From: Flavobacterium sp. ZT3R18
GTDB lineage: Bacteria > Bacteroidota > Bacteroidia > Flavobacteriales > Flavobacteriaceae
Direction of reading: 5' to 3'
NCBI RefSeq assembly: GCF_007097385.1
Contig: NZ_VJZS01000017.1
Coordinates: 32,170 to 96,169, forward strand
DNA length: 64,000 bases
Shown: positions 7,128-15,437 of the stretch, in pieces
How positions within the stretch are numbered: the stretch's first letter is position 1
Layout of the letters: every line of letters begins with the position of its first letter
Position numbers and translations under genes: made by a program
The notes under the pieces: model-generated
Databases searched by the model: none
What the model was told of the DNA's origin: nothing
The model's input: only the letters and a program-made list of their open reading frames with translations

Positions 7128-10100
7128 TTAGTTACATATAAATTCATTGCCATGATTTTTTCTAAAATTTTTCCAACCTGATAATAATTCTGAGTTTTCT
7201 TTTAATAAAGCTTTTGATACGTCATCACTTGCATTGGTGAAATCTTCTAAAAATTTAGCTCTTAAATTAGTTGGTAATTCATTAGCAAGTTTGCTAAGCT
7301 GTGTTTCTTTTATTATTCTTTCTGGTTTAATATTCTCTAATACATCATCAATATATTTTTGCTCAAATAAAATAATATTTTCATAATCTTTTGTGCCTCT
7401 AGCACCAGGTACAATCATTCCATTATATCCTTTTTTTCTTGCCCAAGAAGCCAATTCATTTGTAAATTCATACATTTCAGCCTTGTCGTCCAAAACCTTG
7501 GTTAAATCATCAAATTGGGTAGCTAGTTGTCGCCTTACAACATCATCTGTTAAATCTAATAAATTAGCAGCTTTTACATTAGAATATTTATAGGTACTAA
7601 ATTCTGACCATCCACCATAATGGGGTACTAGTTCTCTTTTATTTCCTGCCTCTGTTTTACTCAAGTACATTGCATTCTCTTCTCCAGCTAAATCATATCT
7701 TCCCCATGAACTCCATACTTCATGAGAAGTCATTTTATTTGGTACGGCACCAAAATTCTTTTCAGAATTGATACCCAAAGAACGAAATACATCACCTGTG
7801 TAAGTTTTTCCAACTGGTTTATTTGTTAATTTTGATAAATAGGTTTTTAGTTCACTGCCTGATTTTGCAATAAACCGTTCTGTCTTAATCAAACTCTCAA
7901 ACGCCTCCCTAACCTCAACATCAGTAGCGTTTGTTAACTTCTTAGATAATAAATTTGTTCCTTTTTGTTCTGCAAGGACTACCAGATTTTCAGTGCCGTT
8001 TTCAACTTTAATGTAACCAGTAACAATCTCGTTTTCTGTAGCTTTTACAAAAGCGTTTTTATAAGTTCCGTGCGGAATTAAATATTCTACAACTACCTTA
8101 TTTGCTTCTTTACTAAGTTCCTTGTTTAATAAAGTTTTTACAGCTACTTCATCAAGTCCTTTTTCTAATTGAATGGAAATAATTAAGTTTTGTTTAAACT
8201 TAACAATCGTAGGATAAACTTCTGCAATTTTACAGATCACTTCCCCTACAACAGGACCAACTCCGTAAGCCCCCAAGTACATCATTGCAGTGTTCAAGTC
8301 GCCTTTAGTTGCGTAATAAACAATGGCCAGCCCATCTACTATAACTACCGCTACATTGCCAAAAGGAATTGAAGCAATACCAGCGACTAGAAATGCATCA
8401 TCTATATATTGTTCTATACAAGTCTTGTTTAATGTAAATTTACACTCAGAGATATGTGGTACTATTGAAACTATTCCATCTTCATATTCAGGTTTATTAA
8501 AATCAAAATAGGAAAGTCTCCAATCTGCATATTTATCTGCATAAAGTTGAGCCAAATTCAAACTTTCATCAGCAACGTATTGTTCTTTTAATCTGTTTAT
8601 ATTTTCTTTTTCATTCAAAGCAACAATGTTGTTGGTTTGAGTGTCTTTAAACAAATAAATGGCTTGAATGGCATTCCCTTTTTGCTCTTTAACGGTAACA
8701 ATTTTTCTTAAAATATTCTTTGTTAAAAAAGATTTCGTTGGGGCGTTTTTAATTTCTTCGGTTGTAACTTTTTCAATTACATAGATATATTGTAATTGGT
8801 TTTTAGGGACTTGTTGGTAAAATTGTATTAATGACTGACCAAAAGAGGTAAATTGTTTCGTTTCATTTATTTTTAATAAACTTCTTGCATCTAATTTTAT
8901 CGAAGCTGAAATTTTATTTCCAAAGGCAAAATAAGTTTTCCATTCCAATTGGTGACTGGCATTATAATTTCTGACCACTAAAACATAAATGCCATTTTCC
9001 TTGGAAATAGATTTACTGTATTTAAAAATGTCTTCAGCAAATTCTGTTCCCTCTTGCTCTGTAAAAGTGCAAGTGGTTTCTACAAACCGAATATAAGTTT
9101 GGACACCAGAACTTACTTCTAAATAGGCTAGTTTTTGATTTAATTCTTTGATATAATCCGATTTGAACATATCATTATTGAAGTAATCACTCCCGGGATT
9201 GATATATTTTAAATCATCCGTATTGATATTTGAAAGGTTATCACCGTATTTGTTTTTAGAATTATTTTTAATATCTAAATCTAAATACTTGACCATTTTA
9301 TCCCCCCAAGTTTTGGTGCCATCTGCTCCAGCGGTATTTAAATTGTGTACTTGTTCAAAAGTATTAGTACCACAATCTCTAACAATTACGATATTCCCTT
9401 GGTTATCGTCCTGTGAATTGTTTTGACCATTGCATTCGTTTTGAGTGATTTTTCTACATTCAAAAGTATTTCCTTTAAGTACAACAATCTCTTCGCCAAC
9501 CTTGCAATCTTTTAAAGTTGCGAAATTTGCAATCACATATCTTGAACTTACTGAAATACCCGAATAAGTGACCACGACTTTTCCTAAAGCATCCGTTTTC
9601 TCTTCTCTTTTAACGCCTTTTTCTACATTACCTTTTGTTATGTCCGATTCAATGCATGTAGAACAAATCAATTGACTTGCTTCATAAGTCCCAGTTATTA
9701 AAGTCGGATTGTTTTTGTCCTTTATAATTCGACGAGACAAATTATATATATTATTTTTTTCATCAGTAACTTTAATTAATTCACCTGATGCTGTGATATA
9801 AAGTTTATTGATTTTCTTTATTTCATTATCGTCGAATTTTGCTAGTTTTTTGCCAACAAAAAACTGATTACAACTTTTAGATATGTCAAATTTTATGGGA
9901 TCTCCATTAACATCAATTCCTACAATTACACTTCCGTCTTGAAGTGCCCCCGCACTACTCCCCTGAGTAAACTGATACAATTGCAACCCCGGAGCATGAA
10001 TTATTTCCCAATCATTGTGGCTTAATGCAGTTCCAGTTCCATAATCCATTAATAAATCAGTAGTAACGGTGGTGCTGTAATCTGTGAACGGATGTTGCAA

Positions 10101-12788
10101 CCCAAAAACACCATGTCCAAGCTCGTGTGCTAGTGTACGGACTTCGACAGGCTCAGCCCCCGAAGGGGGAGCAAAGATGAAACCAAACTGCCTTTTTAGA
10201 GGCATAAAGCCTAACACACCAGACTTACTTGCAGGAACTCCAGTAAACAACACATAATAAGTGTTATTTTTATAGCTGGATCCCAATTGGGTTTGAAAAT
10301 CTGTAATAATGGTTTGTTGTCCATCGGTATAAGTATTAAGCAAATCACTATCACCTGTTTCAATGCTAGTGTCCCAACTTTTTGCTATATCAACTTTTAT
10401 AGTGCTAACCTCAAATTGTATTCCCGCTTTGCCGTATATGCTATTAAGGTATTCTTGGGCTTGGCTTTGTGTTGGTGTTTGTCCTCCATTCAATCCCACC
10501 AAAGTTACATTTACTTTTTTGCTGGTTACATGCCACATATTCAGTGTACCTGCAATGTCGTATTTGGCGGTTACTTTTACGCTGTCTTTTTGTACAGGCG
10601 GTTTTACGGTGGCTAGTATTGATTCTTTGGCAAAATCTAAGGTGCGTTTTAGCGTAAGCGTTGCCACATTGCCTGACCAAGTAGATGGAATTTCGGTACC
10701 GTTTTCGGTTTTAAAAACGATGTCAGCTGCTGTTTTTCCGTTGCTGAATGTCGCTTTTGCCGTAATATAATCTTCGGCTTTTGGTGCATCCGAGACGGCT
10801 TTATAATGTACATAATAGTTCGTTCCGTCTTTTTTAGGAATGACATCGTATGTATTGTTGAGTTTGGTATTGCCTTTTAGTTTAGGGTCTTGGTTTGGGT
10901 TTTCGTCTAAGCTATAGAAACCCGTTCCAGCGGCAAAGGTTATACTAACATCTGGAGATGAGATTTGCTTGATATTGCCACCAGATCCCATTCCATTAGT
11001 GTTTTGAGGGGTAGGAACACCACCGGGTGCTATTTTTCCAGTTGATTCGATATTACCAACAGGTGCATTGGGAGAAACAGCATATTGTTTACCATTTCTA
11101 TCGGAGATTATTACATCATTTGCCGTTTTTGGCTGCGTAACGACAACGCCATTGGTACCTGTTATGGTAAGTGTTCCATCTGCATTTTTTACAACACTTT
11201 TGATTTCAAATTGTACGTCAATAGGAATGACAGTTCCCGTATCTCCCAATACATCATTAACGAGTTTATCCCCATCAATCATACTTCCCCACTTCGGATC
11301 ATAACTCGCCACAATTTCCCCCGAAATCAATTTAAAATCGGTATTTACCCCTATATTTTTAAAAGTAATCCGAATGCGAGTGTATTTGCCAATATTAGCT
11401 TTAGAGTCTCCATTTTCATCACTGCCTGCCAAAGCAGCAGCGGCATCAATAAGTTTTCTAAACTTCTCTAAAAACGGTAAAGTCACATAGCCTTCGCCTG
11501 AGAAAGTACCGTTGCTTCCTGTAGATTTTAATACTACTATAGGGAAATCGCCTGCCGTTACCACATCATTAGGGAATAAAGCGGGTAGTGGCGTTTTGTT
11601 GGACAGGGCTGTAGGATCGGGCTTGATGCCACAACCTGTAAAGGCAATTTCGTCTTGAGCTAGAGTCGTAAAATCCTGAATGTTGCTGTGGGTATATTCG
11701 CCTGGGTCGCAGGCAGCGCCTACAGTGTACTCGTAGGTGGTTTTTGGTTTTAGGTTGCTTATGAGTGCGTATTCCCTTGGGGTTACGAGTTTGTACCACT
11801 TGGAGTCGGCATTTTTTTCTCTATAATTAACTTGGTAATCAAAATTATCCACAGCGCCACTCCAAGTCACTTTGGCTTGTTCTTGGCTTACGTCGGTGGC
11901 GGTAATCGCCATGGGTGGTTTACAGAACGTGAGGTATTTAAAAGAGTAGGTTTCGCTATAACCGTTGTTCTTAAAAACACCAATTTCTTCGGCACCTACT
12001 AGGGCTTTGGCTTTTACGCGCCATGCGTACGTCTTGCCGGGAATAAGTTGGGGTTCGGCAATGCTGTATTGTACCGTGGTATTTCGGGTAGTGGTGGTAT
12101 AAAGCGGAGGCGAGTAGGCAAAGGCATTTTGGATAGGCGTATTGCTGTTCCAAATCTCGACTAGGGAGAATTCATATTCTACATTACTTACGTTAATGCT
12201 TCTCGGTGTCCAGCTAAAGACGATGTTCTGGATGTTTTGCTCCATGATCTCTGCTTGGTTTGCAGGTAGGTTTAAGAACGGTGGTTCGTTCTGGAAAATA
12301 ACAGTGGTAACACTTGATTTCTTAGACAGTTTTTTGTTGGAGGCAAAATCATACACTTCAAATGAGATAGTGTAAATTCCCTCGGGTAAGGGTTGCCCAT
12401 ATTGGTTGGGATTAATCCCTTTTATGTTTTGAAATTCAAAATACGATCCTAGCTCTACATTGGTCAACTGCGTTGGGAATCCACCTTCGAGATAGATAGG
12501 TGCTGCCCCCACCACAAAATCATTGGTTACAAAAGACACCGCTCCCTGAAAGTAGCACTTCAATCGCACTTGCCTGTTCATAATAGACAAGTCATTGAGT
12601 ATCAATTGCACCTTTATGGGACTGTTGATGCTCGCAGTATTGGCATAATTACTCAGGTAAATAGGCGAGGGCTGCGTGAGTTGCGTGCTTATAGTTACGG
12701 GGTAGGTTTGGGCAAAAGCCCCCCAGCCCCCAAAGGGGGAGCATTGCAGGAGTAAGAGGGTTACAAGGATGTATAGTTTTTTTTGCAT
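7128..12788 (-). CDS. Large secreted polymorphic toxin: FN3, zincin protease and RES/ART-like C-terminus
   Basis: The product is 1886 aa. Approximate order: signal peptide (1-26); beta region; FN3-like domains (about 170-375); a conserved head ending near 505; further beta domains; a metalloprotease segment with HELGHGVFGLQH at 888-899 and a downstream Met-turn candidate LLMDYG near 912-917; a long middle region; a hydrophobic helical stretch (about 1455-1530); and a C-terminal domain with FRSLG (~1669), GRYDLAGEENAMYLS (~1692-1706), GYNGMIVPGARG (~1787-1796) and ILFEQ. The last resembles RES/ADP-ribosyltransferase folds, known as NAD-consuming toxins. There is no T9SS sorting domain at the end, as expected if the C-terminus is the payload. 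The protease may release the payload (inference). The head is shared with the partial gene at 1-1952; small immunity-like genes follow. Confidence 0.75.
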   Translation of the reverse strand: MQKKLYILVTLLLLQCSPFGGWGAFAQTYPVTISTQLTQPSPIYLSNYANTASINSPIKVQLILNDLSIMNRQVRLKCYFQGAVSFVTNDFVVGAAPIYLEGGFPTQLTNVELGSYFEFQNIKGINPNQYGQPLPEGIYTISFEVYDFASNKKLSKKSSVTTVIFQNEPPFLNLPANQAEIMEQNIQNIVFSWTPRSINVSNVEYEFSLVEIWNSNTPIQNAFAYSPPLYTTTTRNTTVQYSIAEPQLIPGKTYAWRVKAKALVGAEEIGVFKNNGYSETYSFKYLTFCKPPMAITATDVSQEQAKVTWSGAVDNFDYQVNYREKNADSKWYKLVTPREYALISNLKPKTTYEYTVGAACDPGEYTHSNIQDFTTLAQDEIAFTGCGIKPDPTALSNKTPLPALFPNDVVTAGDFPIVVLKSTGSNGTFSGEGYVTLPFLEKFRKLIDAAAALAGSDENGDSKANIGKYTRIRITFKNIGVNTDFKLISGEIVASYDPKWGSMIDGDKLVNDVLGDTGTVIPIDVQFEIKSVVKNADGTLTITGTNGVVVTQPKTANDVIISDRNGKQYAVSPNAPVGNIESTGKIAPGGVPTPQNTNGMGSGGNIKQISSPDVSITFAAGTGFYSLDENPNQDPKLKGNTKLNNTYDVIPKKDGTNYYVHYKAVSDAPKAEDYITAKATFSNGKTAADIVFKTENGTEIPSTWSGNVATLTLKRTLDFAKESILATVKPPVQKDSVKVTAKYDIAGTLNMWHVTSKKVNVTLVGLNGGQTPTQSQAQEYLNSIYGKAGIQFEVSTIKVDIAKSWDTSIETGDSDLLNTYTDGQQTIITDFQTQLGSSYKNNTYYVLFTGVPASKSGVLGFMPLKRQFGFIFAPPSGAEPVEVRTLAHELGHGVFGLQHPFTDYSTTVTTDLLMDYGTGTALSHNDWEIIHAPGLQLYQFTQGSSAGALQDGSVIVGIDVNGDPIKFDISKSCNQFFVGKKLAKFDDNEIKKINKLYITASGELIKVTDEKNNIYNLSRRIIKDKNNPTLITGTYEASQLICSTCIESDITKGNVEKGVKREEKTDALGKVVVTYSGISVSSRYVIANFATLKDCKVGEEIVVLKGNTFECRKITQNECNGQNNSQDDNQGNIVIVRDCGTNTFEQVHNLNTAGADGTKTWGDKMVKYLDLDIKNNSKNKYGDNLSNINTDDLKYINPGSDYFNNDMFKSDYIKELNQKLAYLEVSSGVQTYIRFVETTCTFTEQEGTEFAEDIFKYSKSISKENGIYVLVVRNYNASHQLEWKTYFAFGNKISASIKLDARSLLKINETKQFTSFGQSLIQFYQQVPKNQLQYIYVIEKVTTEEIKNAPTKSFLTKNILRKIVTVKEQKGNAIQAIYLFKDTQTNNIVALNEKENINRLKEQYVADESLNLAQLYADKYADWRLSYFDFNKPEYEDGIVSIVPHISECKFTLNKTCIEQYIDDAFLVAGIASIPFGNVAVVIVDGLAIVYYATKGDLNTAMMYLGAYGVGPVVGEVICKIAEVYPTIVKFKQNLIISIQLEKGLDEVAVKTLLNKELSKEANKVVVEYLIPHGTYKNAFVKATENEIVTGYIKVENGTENLVVLAEQKGTNLLSKKLTNATDVEVREAFESLIKTERFIAKSGSELKTYLSKLTNKPVGKTYTGDVFRSLGINSEKNFGAVPNKMTSHEVWSSWGRYDLAGEENAMYLSKTEAGNKRELVPHYGGWSEFSTYKYSNVKAANLLDLTDDVVRRQLATQFDDLTKVLDDKAEMYEFTNELASWARKKGYNGMIVPGARGTKDYENIILFEQKYIDDVLENIKPERIIKETQLSKLANELPTNLRAKFLEDFTNASDDVSKALLKENSELLSGWKNFRKNHGNEFICN
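10143..10172. repeat. Palindromic repeat inserted in frame within the toxin gene
   Basis: TTCGACAGGCTCAG followed by CCCCCGAAGGGGG lies inside the coding region, about 20-45 bp upstream (in gene sense) of the zincin HELGH codons. It encodes roughly APPSGAEPVEV (residues ~873-883). Both halves match sequence types usually found between genes in Bacteroidota, so this looks like an interspersed element captured in frame. Confidence 0.6.
12715..12742. repeat. Palindromic repeat inside the signal-peptide codons
   Basis: CCCCCCAGCCCCCAAAGGGG forms part of a G/C palindrome of a type found between genes in flavobacteria. Here it encodes CSPFGGWGA just before the AQ-TYPVTIS junction. In the paralogue at 1-1952 the homologous stretch (about 1903-1935) lacks it and instead carries a CAATAGG/CAATAAG simple repeat. 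Confidence 0.6.
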
Positions 12789-12884
12789 TTGGTAATTATT
12801 TTACTTCTTAAATTTTATTTTTAAACACATAGATATTTTTTTTAAGCTCTACGCTCTAGACTTTATGCTCTAACTTCTTTATTC

Positions 12885-15332
12885 TCACTTCTGAATGTAT
12901 TTCAACTCAACTTCTTCATTCATGCTGTTTGTAACCGCTATTTCATGGTAAAACGGAATTATATTTTGTTCCAGTTGGGCGATTATTTCGGCATCTGGTT
13001 TTTTGTCGGTTATCATTTTATAAACATCTTCAATTTCTTTTTTGTTATAGCGAAGGAAGTACTCATTTTGTTCTAATCCTTTACGATCTGCTTTTGAAAG
13101 TTTCGAAAATTCGGTTTGCATAAAGCGGTGCACCTGTAGTTTTTGTTTGGCTTTATCGCTTTTTTCAACCAATTTTAGATAGGAGTTATAACTGATTTTA
13201 TCCGTTATTTCATTAGCATTTTTGCCGTGTAGTTGATGAGAATTCACTCGGCTAATGGCTGTGGTGTATGCTTTTTCGCAGCTTTCGTCATTACCGCTGA
13301 TTTCTTGGGTTACTTTTTGAACAGCTTGAACGATCAATTCATTGTATTTTTTAACCACTTCGGCCGCAGCTTGGTATTGTTCTAGATAATCGATCACTTT
13401 GTCCTTGAAGCTGGAATCATCTAGGGTCAAAGGGACTAGTGTTAGTAAGTGTTCCAGTTGCGTAGTTTCGGCAATGGGTAAGGGGTGTAATTGCAAATCC
13501 TGTAATTGTAGGGTGATTTGCTCTCGCGTCCCCTCCAATTTATAATCTTTGAAGTTTATTTTCAGGATGTTGCCTCCCAGTTGTTTTTCTTCTTTTTTGG
13601 GCGCTTTTGGAGTTGCTCTCCATTTTATTTTATCGAATGAATAGGCATACGTCAGAGTAGCAGTGACGTCATTGTTTTTGGAGGTTGTGGTTTTGCCAAA
13701 TAAAGAAATAACACTCATATTGAAGCTGTGTTTTTCTAAATACAAGTACGAACCTGTGAGGCGTAAGTTGAAAATGTCGTTTTGCTTGTTGCCGTTGCTA
13801 AAACTGCTGTTGTAGCTGGTAGAAAACGAAGTGTTTAATTTTCGATCCATCAATAATTTGGTCACGCCAAGGGTTGGACCAATGATTAGGTTGTTGCCGG
13901 TTTCTATTTGGCTGTACGTATTATTGAGCGACCCCATAAAGTTTAAATCTTTTGTGGGATACCCCTGAATATAAGAAATGGCAGAGTTGTAAAAAGTCGT
14001 TGCACCACCAGCTACCGTTTGCCCTTGTTGCTCATTGGATGACTCCTGCATCGAGAAATTGGCACTTATGGATTTCTTGAGCTGTTTGTCGTTTTTGATG
14101 AGATAGTTTGCCGTTAATCCCAAATTTTTATTGACTTGTCTAAAGTTTAACGTATCTACATAGACCAAATTTGGATCTTGATTGATGTAATCAAACTGGT
14201 TGCGGCTGTTGGTAAAAGATTGAAAATTGGAGTAATTAAAATTCAGATTTAATTTTTGGCTGGCTTTGTAATCTGCTGTAATAGAAGATACCAATCTTTT
14301 GGACTGACTGACTTTTTGTTTCTCTATATTGTCTTTTTGCATCCCTAAACTTAAGGCCAGCGATACTTTGTCTTTAAAAATCTGTTGGGTTGCATTTACA
14401 GTGATATTCTCTAAATCATTATTAAAATAGTAACTCCCCAAAGTTCTGTAATTGGGATCGATGCGTTCGTAGCCCAATCCCAAAGTTCCTTTTCCCGCAG
14501 GATAAACCAATTGTGCTTTGATGGCATTTTGTGAAGTAGTTGTTTCGTTTGATTTTAGAAATAGGGAAGCAATGCCTTTTCCTTTGGTCGAGCCGTCAAT
14601 ACTAATATCTTCGGTTATGCTACTGTTGGCATATTCGGTCATGACTTGCAGTCTTTGGAATAATTTGAAACTGGTTTCAAAACTCACTGCTACGTTTTCT
14701 TTTGGCGTAAGCCCTAACTCAAATGGTACGGGATTAGACAATGAACTCACTACATCAGAGGCTTTAAAAAAGATGATGCCTAGATTTACTTTTTCGAAAG
14801 TGTATGCTGTTTTAAAACCATAGCCATAGCGTTTGAAAGTAGGAATTGCAGCTGGAATGGTTGCGTCATACTCACTACTTTTCAAGAGGCGACCATACAT
14901 AGCACTGACTTTGAATTTTCCCGGAGGGGTAAGATCTACACCAAAACCAGTAAACAAATGCCCGTTTAAGGTATAGGGAGAAAAAGTCATGCTTACATCT
15001 CCAATGTGGGTTGTGATCCATTTGTAGGATGGGTGTATACTTAACGTTTTCATGGCAATAGGCTTGGTGTACCCAAATTTTTGAGTGGAGTAGGAGAAGG
15101 AAAACGGTAAGTTGTACAATCCTGCCACGTTGATATTGATGTTTCCGTTAAGAAAATACGAAAAAGGCTCTCTAGCCGCATTCCCCGAATACATAATTGC
15201 ATTTGCCGATGCACCACCCGAAACCTTAATCAGTTTGGTCTTTGCTAATTGCTCTACATTGAAGCTTTGTGAATAGCCAAGGGTAGTTGCAAAAAACAGT
15301 AAAATAAAAAATCGTATGCTGTTTAAAATCAT
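12885..15332 (-). CDS. Outer-membrane beta-barrel protein, candidate surface exporter or anchor
   Basis: The 815-aa product begins with a signal peptide (MILNSIRFFILLFFATTLGYSQS). Residues ~25-600 are alternating hydrophobic and polar strands with many aromatic-bounded segments (YKWITTHIGDVSMTFSPYTL, RLLKSSEYD, LGYERIDPNYRTLGSYYF), typical of a large outer-membrane barrel. Residues ~610-815 are helical and charged (KVIDYLEQYQAAAEVVKKYNEL), probably a periplasmic or extracellular extension. It sits between the SprB adhesin (105 nt upstream) and the toxin gene (96 nt downstream). Its place immediately before the toxin suggests it helps export or tether the toxin; this is inference. Family not named. 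Confidence 0.75.
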   Translation of the reverse strand: MILNSIRFFILLFFATTLGYSQSFNVEQLAKTKLIKVSGGASANAIMYSGNAAREPFSYFLNGNININVAGLYNLPFSFSYSTQKFGYTKPIAMKTLSIHPSYKWITTHIGDVSMTFSPYTLNGHLFTGFGVDLTPPGKFKVSAMYGRLLKSSEYDATIPAAIPTFKRYGYGFKTAYTFEKVNLGIIFFKASDVVSSLSNPVPFELGLTPKENVAVSFETSFKLFQRLQVMTEYANSSITEDISIDGSTKGKGIASLFLKSNETTTSQNAIKAQLVYPAGKGTLGLGYERIDPNYRTLGSYYFNNDLENITVNATQQIFKDKVSLALSLGMQKDNIEKQKVSQSKRLVSSITADYKASQKLNLNFNYSNFQSFTNSRNQFDYINQDPNLVYVDTLNFRQVNKNLGLTANYLIKNDKQLKKSISANFSMQESSNEQQGQTVAGGATTFYNSAISYIQGYPTKDLNFMGSLNNTYSQIETGNNLIIGPTLGVTKLLMDRKLNTSFSTSYNSSFSNGNKQNDIFNLRLTGSYLYLEKHSFNMSVISLFGKTTTSKNNDVTATLTYAYSFDKIKWRATPKAPKKEEKQLGGNILKINFKDYKLEGTREQITLQLQDLQLHPLPIAETTQLEHLLTLVPLTLDDSSFKDKVIDYLEQYQAAAEVVKKYNELIVQAVQKVTQEISGNDESCEKAYTTAISRVNSHQLHGKNANEITDKISYNSYLKLVEKSDKAKQKLQVHRFMQTEFSKLSKADRKGLEQNEYFLRYNKKEIEDVYKMITDKKPDAEIIAQLEQNIIPFYHEIAVTNSMNEEVELKYIQK

Positions 15333-15343
15333 TTTGATGTTGC

Positions 15344-15384
15344 GATAAAATAGGGGAGAAAGGGTGTCTTTCTCCCATTTTATA
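15344..15384 (-). promoter_or_regulatory. Intercistronic hairpin between adhesin and barrel genes
   Basis: The arms ATAAAATAGGGGAGAAAG and CTTTCTCCCATTTTAT form a near-perfect 16-17 bp stem with a 5-nt GGTGT loop. On the minus strand a short T-containing stretch follows, so it could be a partial terminator or an mRNA-processing and stability element that sets the ratio of adhesin to downstream genes. Confidence 0.6.
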
Positions 15385-15437
15385 TGTTGTTTATTTGTGA
15401 AATCTAGTACTCTAAAAGGGCTAACAATCTAAGAAGT

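Noticed and set aside
6212..7153. Upstream ATG at 7153 for the PD-(D/E)XK-like gene
   Set aside because: It would overlap the toxin gene and put 13 residues before a perfect signal peptide that begins at 7114.
7128..12788. Type IX secretion of the 1886-aa toxin by its own sorting domain
   Set aside because: The C-terminus ends in ...KNFRKNHGNEFICN with no YPNP-type motif or closing beta strands, unlike the SprB and giant surface proteins.
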